Source: an uncultured Bacteroidota bacterium
Lineage (GTDB): Bacteria > Bacteroidota > Bacteroidia > Chitinophagales > Chitinophagaceae
Assembly: GCA_946480675.1 (NCBI GenBank)
Contig: CAMLKS010000195.1
Location: forward strand, 1-5,421
Reading direction: 5' to 3'
DNA: 5,421 nt
Part shown: piece by piece, positions 1-5,421 of the stretch
Layout of the letters: every line of letters starts with the position of its first letter
Position numbering within the stretch: position 1 is the first letter of the stretch
Notes under the pieces: generated by a model
Databases searched by the model: none
What the model was told of the DNA's origin: nothing
The model's input: the letters and a program-made list of their open reading frames with translations, nothing else
Made by a program: the position numbers and the translations under genes

Positions 1-16
1 TTTCAATAATAACATT

Positions 17-781
17 TTGTCGCAACCATACACTTTAAAGAAAAGCCTTGGCCAGCACTTTCTGCACGATGAGAATATGTGCCGCAAGATCGTGTCGCAA
101 TTAACGGATTCAGAAGGTACAAAGCTGCTGGAAATAGGCCCCGGTGGCGGTGCCATCACCAAGTATCTGATAGAGCTGCCGGGTGTAGACTACAAAGCCA
201 TAGAGATAGATACCGAGAAGGTAGAGTACCTGAAAAAGACCTACCCTGTATTGCAGGATAAGATCATAGAGAAAGATATACTGAAAGCCGATGTGCCATT
301 TGAAGGGCAGTTCAATATCATTGGTAATTTCCCATATAATATTTCATCGCCCATCCTCTTTAAAGTGCTGGACTGGGAGCCGCAGGTAAATGAAGTGATC
401 GGCATGTTTCAGAAAGAGGTGGCGCAGCGTGTGGCCTGCAAAGAGGGCTCAAAGACCTATGGCATACTCAGCGTGCTGATGCAGGCTTTTTTTGATGTGG
501 AATACCTCTTTGATGTGCATGAAAACTGCTTTACACCACCGCCGAAGGTAAAGAGCGGTGTCATCAGGCTGAAGAATACCCGAAACCCGCACCAGATAGA
601 TAATAAACGAAAATTCATTAACCTGGTAAAGGCCGCCTACAACCAGCGCCGCAAAACACTGCGCAATGCATTGAAAGGCACCTTGCCACCCGAAGCACTT
701 ACCGATAAGATTTTTGATAAAAGAGCCGAGCAACTATCTGTTGCCGATTTCGTATCACTGCACAAGCAATTTCAGCCATGA
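17..781 (+). CDS. rsmA: 16S rRNA (adenine(1518)-N(6)/adenine(1519)-N(6))-dimethyltransferase RsmA (KsgA)
   Basis: This cytoplasmic enzyme uses S-adenosylmethionine to dimethylate two adjacent adenines in the 3'-terminal helix of 16S rRNA, late in 30S subunit assembly. The 254 residues hold the family landmarks in order: the N-terminal KKSLGQHFL signature (8-16), SAM-binding motif I LEIGPGGGAIT (38-48), the acidic E63 and D65 after strand 2, D87 in EKDIL, the catalytic NFPYNISSP motif (104-112), FTPPPKVKSGV (172-182) and the C-terminal NQRRKTLRNAL helix (209-219). The length is normal for the family. No in-frame ATG precedes residue 21, which lies inside the conserved region. TTG at 17, behind an A-rich leader without Shine-Dalgarno, is therefore the best visible start. 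The frame is open to the window edge, so a start further upstream cannot be excluded. The stop overlaps the next gene by 4 nt. Function is near certain; the exact start is not. Confidence 0.96.
   Translation: MSQPYTLKKSLGQHFLHDENMCRKIVSQLTDSEGTKLLEIGPGGGAITKYLIELPGVDYKAIEIDTEKVEYLKKTYPVLQDKIIEKDILKADVPFEGQFNIIGNFPYNISSPILFKVLDWEPQVNEVIGMFQKEVAQRVACKEGSKTYGILSVLMQAFFDVEYLFDVHENCFTPPPKVKSGVIRLKNTRNPHQIDNKRKFINLVKAAYNQRRKTLRNALKGTLPPEALTDKIFDKRAEQLSVADFVSLHKQFQP
778..781 (+). other. ATGA start-stop overlap, likely translational coupling
   Basis: The ATG of the dehydrogenase gene (778-780) overlaps the TGA stop of rsmA (779-781). No Shine-Dalgarno-like sequence stands out just upstream (CAAGCAATTTCAGCC). 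This is what one expects if ribosomes finishing rsmA re-initiate on the downstream gene. The overlap is seen directly; coupling and co-transcription are inferred. Confidence 0.75.
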
Positions 782-1716
782 GCCAACACAGGAAAGTACT
801 CATTGCCGCACCTGTACACCGCATACTCACCGATTGGTTAACGGCCAACGGATATGAATGTATGGTGCAAGAGCAGATAACCCAGCAGCAGGCTTTTGAT
901 GGGATACGTGACTGCTCCGGTGTCATTACATCTACCCGCCTGCAACTGAACCGCGAACTGATAGACAATGCCCCCGTGCTGGAATGGATAGGTCGCATGG
1001 GCAGCGGTATGGAGGTGATAGATGTGCAATATGCACAGGCGAAAGGTATCAACTGCTTCAGCAGCCCGGAGGGGAATGCCAATGCCGTGGCCGAACATGC
1101 ATTGGGTATGCTGCTGAGCCTTAACAAGCGCATTATAAAAAGCAATAATGAAGTAAAGCAAGGCCAGTGGCTGCGCGATGAGAACAGAGGTGTGGAGCTG
1201 GATGGCAAATCGATAGGTATTATAGGCTTTGGCCATACAGGGCGTGCATTTGCCAAAAAGCTGATGGGCTTTGATGTGCAGATAATGGTATATGATAAGT
1301 ATAACCAGGAAGACTATCCAAAATATGTATCGAAAGCATCGCTGGAAGACATATGGCAGGAGGCAGACATTATAAGTTTTCATGTGCCGCTGCGGGAAGA
1401 TACCTACCATTATATGGATGCCGCATTTATTGAAAAAATGCACAAACCTTTCGTTATTATAAACACATCACGTGGAATTGTAATAGATACCTACGCATTG
1501 TGGGATGGATTGCAGAAAAAAAAGATACGTGGTGCGTGTATTGATGCATGGGAAGAAGAACCATTAAGCAAGATGAGCGAAGAAATGAGGGCATTGCTTG
1601 ATAGTATTGCCAACCGCCCGGAAGTAGTGTTGACGCCACATATAGCAGGCTATAGCTACGAGGCCATATATAAAATGAGTAAATCTTTGCTAAGCAAAAT
1701 TGTCATACATGGGTAA
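778..1716 (+). CDS. D-2-hydroxyacid dehydrogenase, NAD-dependent, phosphoglycerate dehydrogenase-like without ACT domain
   Basis: This is a probable cytoplasmic oxidoreductase that interconverts a D-2-hydroxyacid and its 2-oxoacid with NAD(H). The 312 residues show the two-lobed family plan: an N-terminal substrate-binding lobe with a GRMGSGMEVID loop (72-82) and NANAVAEHALGMLL (100-113), then a Rossmann lobe with GFGHTG (150-155). Acidic D173 ends the following strand and suggests NAD rather than NADP. HVPL (202-205) follows. The catalytic triad is complete: R232 in NTSRG, E261 in DAWEEEP and H288 in TPHIAG. The R-to-E spacing of 29 matches E. coli SerA; the E-to-H segment is a few residues longer. 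The protein ends soon after the catalytic domain, so SerA's C-terminal ACT domain for serine feedback is absent. Phosphoglycerate is a possible substrate, but glycerate, glyoxylate or other 2-oxoacids cannot be excluded, so no symbol is given. The ATG start is fixed by the overlap with rsmA. Confidence 0.9.
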   Translation: MSQHRKVLIAAPVHRILTDWLTANGYECMVQEQITQQQAFDGIRDCSGVITSTRLQLNRELIDNAPVLEWIGRMGSGMEVIDVQYAQAKGINCFSSPEGNANAVAEHALGMLLSLNKRIIKSNNEVKQGQWLRDENRGVELDGKSIGIIGFGHTGRAFAKKLMGFDVQIMVYDKYNQEDYPKYVSKASLEDIWQEADIISFHVPLREDTYHYMDAAFIEKMHKPFVIINTSRGIVIDTYALWDGLQKKKIRGACIDAWEEEPLSKMSEEMRALLDSIANRPEVVLTPHIAGYSYEAIYKMSKSLLSKIVIHG

Positions 1717-1839
1717 GTTGTATGCGTAAGTACGATAATATAAGGAAAACAAACATTAATCTGACAAAAATTATTACCTCCCGTAGTACTTTTAACAGAA
1801 GTTTTTATCTTTACCGTTCATTTGGTTAATAATTTATTA
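1717..1839 (+). other. Spacer between the rsmA-dehydrogenase pair and the receptor gene
   Basis: These 123 bases are A/T-rich and hold no plausible small gene. The only dyads I see are tiny: CGTA-AG-TACG at 1725-1734, and AAGTAC (1728-1733) facing GTACTT (1786-1791) across about 50 bases. Neither makes a G/C-rich hairpin followed by a T-run, so no intrinsic terminator can be named. The 3' part carries the putative promoter and short leader of the receptor gene. Confidence 0.7.
1806..1813 (+). promoter_or_regulatory. Putative Bacteroidota-type -7 promoter element of the receptor gene
   Basis: TATCTTTA matches the Bacteroidota primary-sigma -7 consensus TAnnTTTG at all but the last base. It lies 26 bases before the ATG at 1840, which would give a transcript start near 1818-1821 and a leader of about 20 nt, a normal distance. 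The region where a -33 TTG should lie (about 1783-1787, reading GTAGT) shows no good match. The call therefore rests on one element plus position. The short A/T-rich leader without Shine-Dalgarno fits translation initiation in this phylum. Confidence 0.5.
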
Positions 1840-1914
1840 ATGCAGGATATGACACGTTCACTACGTTATTTATTCCTTTTGCTGTTTTTAGGCGTTGCAG
1901 GCACGGCCATGGCA
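1840..1914 (+). other. Sec signal peptide of the TonB-dependent receptor
   Basis: Residues 1-25 have a short basic n-region (R6, R9), a hydrophobic core YLFLLLFLGVAG (10-21) and an AMA motif (23-25) ahead of Q26. This is a canonical signal peptidase I site. No cysteine sits at the cleavage point, so it is not a lipoprotein signal. The mature protein would begin QSGAITGKV, placing the carboxypeptidase-like domain in the periplasm. Confidence 0.88.
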
Positions 1915-4900
1915 CAGTCTGGTGCCATTACCGGTAAGGTACTGGATGAAAGAAAGCAGCCCATTCTTGGTGCTATAGTAGAGGTAAGCCAGGGTGGCTT
2001 GCCTAAAGGTGGTACAGCGACAGACGAGGATGGTAACTACCTTATCAAACCGCTGAACCCCGGTCGTTACGACGTTAAGATCTCTTATGCGTCTTACAAA
2101 ACCAAGCTGACAAAAGATGTTATCGTTAGCCCGGACAAGACTACTGCCCTGAATGCAGACCTGGAACTGAACCAGAAAGAACTGGATGAAGTACAGGTAG
2201 TAGCGTATAAGGTTCCGCTGATCGATCCGTTTGAAGAAAAGAAGATCATTACTTCAGAAGAGATCGAGAACATGCCTACGCGTAGCACAGCTTCAGTAGT
2301 ATCAACCAATCCAGGTGTTTATCAGGCACAAGAAGGCGGTGCATTGAGCTTAGGTGGTGCACGAAGTGAAGGTACTGCATACATCATCGATGGTATACGT
2401 GTATACGGCAGCAGGGGTACAAACCTGGCCCAGAATGCCATTGACCAGGTAGAAGTAATGAGTTCCGGTCTTTCCGCAAAATATGGTGACGCCTTAGGTG
2501 GTGTAGTAAACATTACTACAAAAGGTATATCTGACCAGTTAGCTGCCGGCATATTGTTGGAAAAATCAGTAGATGGTTATGGGCACAACCTGGTAAACTT
2601 TAACCTGGCTGGGCCATTATTCAGCAAAAAGGACAGCCTTAAAAATAAAAAGCCTATTGTTGGTTTCAGGATAGACGGTGACTTATATTATGATAAAGAC
2701 AGGAGGCCATCTTATTTTGAGAATGTAAAAGTAAAAGATGATAAGTTGGCTGAAATACAGCAAAGGCCACTTGTATCTGTTCCTAACCAGAATGGTGTGC
2801 CTGTATTTAAAAATGCTACGGAATTTTTGCGTGCCGATGATTTTGAAACTACCAAACAGCGCGTAAATGCAGAAGCTATTGAAGGCCGTTTGAACGGTAG
2901 GTTAGATTTTCAGCTTACTGAAAACCTGGGCTTAGTAGCAGGTGGTACATTCAACTATTCTCGTGAGAGTGGTTATAGCCGTTATTACTCTCTTTTCTCT
3001 CCGGACGCCATGCCTATAGTTCAAAACTATACCGGTCGTGGTTACATACGCCTGACACAACGTTTTGGTAAAGCACAAACCCAGCCGGGCGAAAAGAAGC
3101 CATTAATATCTAATGCATTCTACTCTGTTCAGGCAGATTACCAAAAGGAGCATTCAAAAGTTGAACATCCGGATTTCGGACAAGACATATTTAAATATGC
3201 ATATGTAGGTAAGTTCTTTACGGACTATACACAGATATATGCACCTGGTATAGATGATAGTACTAAACTTTCAGGTATCAAACTGTATGCAGACCGTGTA
3301 TCTCAAAGCGTTAGATACGAACGTTCTGAACTGAACCCGGTTCTGGCTAATTATACATCGCAATATTTTAACGAGCTGGGATACAGTCCTGCCAGCATTT
3401 ATCAGATTTACCCTCAGGGTGCATTGATAAATGGTTATTTCCCGCAGCCTACATATGGTTATCCTAATGGTTCTCCCATGTTCTCAAATGTTGGCCAGGG
3501 TATAGGTTATTATCAATATGCCGATGTGAGTCAGTTTGCCGTAGATGTGAATGCATCTTTTGACCTTCAACCTGGTAAAACAAGACATCAGATTGAATTC
3601 GGCCTTTATTATCAACAGCGTGTTGAAAAGAGCTTTTCAGCTAATGCTGCTGTAAGTGGTGGATCTAACCTTTGGCAGTATGGCCGCCAGCTGACAAACA
3701 GGCACATATCATTGGATTTTTCTAACCCTCAATTCCTGGTGGGTGGTAAAACGTATACAAGGGCCGATGTAGAAGCTGGCCTGGTATCTCCATCCCCTTT
3801 CGATACTATTTATTATAATAGGGTAGATACCGGTTTCCAATCTACTTTCGATATGAACCTGAGGAAAAAACTGGGCGTAGGTAAAACAGAATATATAGAT
3901 ATTGACAATTACGATCCGTCAATGTTCTCGTTGGATATGTTCTCTGCTGACGAACTTTTGAATAGCGGTTATCAGTTTACAGATTATTATGGCTATAACT
4001 ATCTGGGTAAAAAGCAGAAAGGACAGGTTAACTTCAACGACTTCTTTACAAAGAAAGATGCGAATGGTAATTATACCCGTGATATGGGAGCATACAGGCC
4101 AAGCTATATAGCGGCTTATGTATTGGATAAATTCCAGTTCAAGGATATCAACTTTAACCTGGGCCTGCGTATCGATCGTTTCGATGCCAATACAAAAGTG
4201 CTGAAGGATCCGTATTCTTTGTATGATGTATTGAAAGTTGATACAAGACATACCTTAGACCCTAAATATGGTACTGTAACTAACCCTTTAAATAATGATG
4301 TAATACCCGGTAACATAGGCGGTGACTATGTAGTGTACGTTGATAATAACAATGCGCTTAACAAAAAAATCATTGGTTATCGCAATGGCGACGATTGGTA
4401 TGACTATAAAGGTAAGCTGATAGAAGACCCTACTGTACTGAAAAACTACAGTGATGGCCGTGATCCACAACCTTTGTTATCTAACCCGAACGAGCGTATT
4501 ACAGATAGTACTTTTAATCCTAACAACTCGTTTACGGATTATAAGCCTCAGGTAAATGTAATGCCTCGTGTATCGTTCTCATTCCCGATATCAGATCAGG
4601 CTCTGTTCTTTGCGCACTACGATGTGCTGGTACAAAGGCCAATGGTAGGTGTATATGCTACTGCTGCAGACTACTACTTCCTTACTACAAATGCACAGGA
4701 TATCATACCAAACCCGGATCTGAAACCGCAGAAAATGTTTGACTATGAAGTAGGTTTCAAACAAGCGCTGACTAAACAATCTGCGATTACCATTACAGGT
4801 TTCTATAAAGAGCGTAAAGATATGATACAGGTGCGTCCTTACCTGTATGCATGGCCAATAACATACTACAGCTTAGGTAATAGGGACTTCTCTACAACCA

Positions 4901-5421
4901 AAGGTTTGACATTGGCTTACGATCTGCGCCGTGTTAATAATATACGTATGAACGTTTCCTATACCTTGCAATTTGCAGAAGGTACAGGTTCCAGCTCTAG
5001 CACAACGGTACGTGGTGGTATTGGTTCGGGCATACTTGCCAACTTTATACAAGCCGGCCTGCCCAACCTGCGTTATGTATCTGTGTTAGACTACGATTCC
5101 CGTCATACTATCGTTACTACAGTTGACTACAGGTATGCAGATAATGAAGGCCCTATTGTAGGTGGTAAACATATCCTGCAAAATGCTGGTGTAAACTTCA
5201 TCTTCCGTACGCGTAGCGGTGAGCCATATACCAAGTATGCACAACCGCTGCTGGTAGGTACCGTTATAGAAGGTAGTGTAAATGGTTCTCGTCAGCCTTG
5301 GCACTACAACCTGGATATGAAGATTGATAAGGACTTCAAGATAAAACTGCGTAAGGATAAAGAAGGTGACATGAGGAAGAATGCGCTGTATGTTAATGCA
5401 TTCGTACTGATACAAAACCTG
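1840..5421 (+). CDS. TonB-dependent outer-membrane receptor with N-terminal carboxypeptidase-regulatory-like domain (3' end beyond window)
   Basis: This is a gated outer-membrane beta barrel that should import a ligand using energy from TonB-ExbB-ExbD. The frame reads 1194 codons without a stop and leaves the window still coding. Order: signal peptide (1-25, AMA before Q26); carboxypeptidase-regulatory-like beta-sandwich (about 28-110, with AITGKV and TDEDGNYLIKPLNPG); a linker with a TonB-box-like LDEVQVVAY (115-123); plug domain (about 130-230, with LSLGGARSEGTAYIIDGIRV at 169-188, IDQVEVMSSGLSAKYGDALG at 201-220 and GVVNITTKG at 221-229); then a long aromatic-rich barrel. The Asn/Asp-rich segment around 829-864 is probably an extracellular loop. 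The last visible residues, FVLIQNL, resemble the strand before the end of the barrel, so perhaps one or two hundred residues are missing. It lacks the usual SusC signature, and no SusD-like gene is visible. ATG 1840 fits the promoter distance; ATG 1849 (Met4) would give a cleaner signal-peptide start. The ligand is unknown. Confidence 0.95.
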   Translation, partial: MQDMTRSLRYLFLLLFLGVAGTAMAQSGAITGKVLDERKQPILGAIVEVSQGGLPKGGTATDEDGNYLIKPLNPGRYDVKISYASYKTKLTKDVIVSPDKTTALNADLELNQKELDEVQVVAYKVPLIDPFEEKKIITSEEIENMPTRSTASVVSTNPGVYQAQEGGALSLGGARSEGTAYIIDGIRVYGSRGTNLAQNAIDQVEVMSSGLSAKYGDALGGVVNITTKGISDQLAAGILLEKSVDGYGHNLVNFNLAGPLFSKKDSLKNKKPIVGFRIDGDLYYDKDRRPSYFENVKVKDDKLAEIQQRPLVSVPNQNGVPVFKNATEFLRADDFETTKQRVNAEAIEGRLNGRLDFQLTENLGLVAGGTFNYSRESGYSRYYSLFSPDAMPIVQNYTGRGYIRLTQRFGKAQTQPGEKKPLISNAFYSVQADYQKEHSKVEHPDFGQDIFKYAYVGKFFTDYTQIYAPGIDDSTKLSGIKLYADRVSQSVRYERSELNPVLANYTSQYFNELGYSPASIYQIYPQGALINGYFPQPTYGYPNGSPMFSNVGQGIGYYQYADVSQFAVDVNASFDLQPGKTRHQIEFGLYYQQRVEKSFSANAAVSGGSNLWQYGRQLTNRHISLDFSNPQFLVGGKTYTRADVEAGLVSPSPFDTIYYNRVDTGFQSTFDMNLRKKLGVGKTEYIDIDNYDPSMFSLDMFSADELLNSGYQFTDYYGYNYLGKKQKGQVNFNDFFTKKDANGNYTRDMGAYRPSYIAAYVLDKFQFKDINFNLGLRIDRFDANTKVLKDPYSLYDVLKVDTRHTLDPKYGTVTNPLNNDVIPGNIGGDYVVYVDNNNALNKKIIGYRNGDDWYDYKGKLIEDPTVLKNYSDGRDPQPLLSNPNERITDSTFNPNNSFTDYKPQVNVMPRVSFSFPISDQALFFAHYDVLVQRPMVGVYATAADYYFLTTNAQDIIPNPDLKPQKMFDYEVGFKQALTKQSAITITGFYKERKDMIQVRPYLYAWPITYYSLGNRDFSTTKGLTLAYDLRRVNNIRMNVSYTLQFAEGTGSSSSTTVRGGIGSGILANFIQAGLPNLRYVSVLDYDSRHTIVTTVDYRYADNEGPIVGGKHILQNAGVNFIFRTRSGEPYTKYAQPLLVGTVIEGSVNGSRQPWHYNLDMKIDKDFKIKLRKDKEGDMRKNALYVNAFVLIQNL

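Noticed and set aside
449..733. Minus-strand open frame of 94 codons within rsmA
   Set aside because: It is antisense to conserved RsmA sequence, including FTPPPKV and NQRRKTLRNAL, with no independent evidence of coding.
699..1256. Open frame of 185 codons on the minus strand, antisense to the end of rsmA and the dehydrogenase
   Set aside because: It runs opposite two genes with complete family motifs. Its translation is Ser/Cys/Pro-rich without a recognisable domain, as expected of a shadow frame.
838..1443. Open frame of 201 codons on the minus strand inside the dehydrogenase gene
   Set aside because: It lies wholly antisense to a confident coding region. The His/Tyr/Cys-rich translation has no recognisable fold or ribosome-site context.
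778..1716. Assigning the symbol serA to the dehydrogenase
   Set aside because: The catalytic triad fits the superfamily, but the ACT domain is absent and the window has no serine-pathway neighbour such as serC, so the substrate is not established.
1718..1742. E. coli-style promoter (TTGTAT at 1718-1723 and TAATAT at 1737-1742)
   Set aside because: The 13-base spacing is too short for a sigma70-type promoter, and it does not fit the Bacteroidota consensus.
1717..1800. Possible intrinsic terminator after the dehydrogenase
   Set aside because: The only inverted repeats have 4-6 bp stems, the longer one across about 50 bases, and none is G/C-rich or followed by a T-run.
3919..5415. Several minus-strand open frames of 60-110 codons under the receptor gene
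   Set aside because: The Ile/Tyr/Thr-rich translations mirror the barrel codons on the other strand. The plus strand is one uninterrupted frame through the whole stretch.
1840..5421. Annotation of the receptor as SusC/RagA
   Set aside because: The N-terminal domain order is shared with SusC, but the plug and barrel motifs look like a different Bacteroidota receptor type, and no SusD is in view. The gene is cut at the window end, so a downstream SusD cannot be fully excluded.

Overview
The window looks like ordinary chromosomal DNA from a Bacteroidota bacterium, most likely near Chitinophagaceae/Sphingobacteriia. The family level is a guess from the protein flavour. The support is a very large TonB-dependent receptor with an N-terminal carboxypeptidase-regulatory-like domain (a Bacteroidota hallmark), an RsmA with the NFPY form of the catalytic motif, A/T-rich leaders without Shine-Dalgarno sequences, and a TATCTTTA element close to the Bacteroidota -7 consensus TAnnTTTG. 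Base composition is moderate, and all genes lie on the + strand.

Layout. Positions 17-781 encode RsmA (KsgA), the 16S rRNA dimethyladenosine transferase. It starts at a TTG, or possibly upstream of the window. The gene overlaps the next one by 4 nt (ATGA, 778-781). That next gene (778-1716) encodes a short D-2-hydroxyacid dehydrogenase that resembles phosphoglycerate dehydrogenase without an ACT domain. A 123-bp spacer (1717-1839) follows; it has no convincing terminator but carries a plausible promoter. From 1840 to the last base runs one uninterrupted reading frame of 1194 codons with no stop in the window. It encodes a TonB-dependent outer-membrane receptor with signal peptide, carboxypeptidase-like domain, plug and most of the beta barrel. 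This is the largest gene in the window, covering about two thirds of it.

How the genes relate. The first two are probably co-transcribed and translationally coupled, but their biochemistry is unrelated (ribosome maturation and central or amino-acid metabolism). The receptor appears to be a separate transcription unit. No SusD-like partner, sigma/anti-sigma pair or transport gene is visible beside it, so its substrate cannot be inferred. I see no RNA gene, mobile element, CRISPR array or clear long repeat, and no evidence of a new multi-gene system. The most interesting item is the receptor, which appears to be a conserved but functionally unassigned family.
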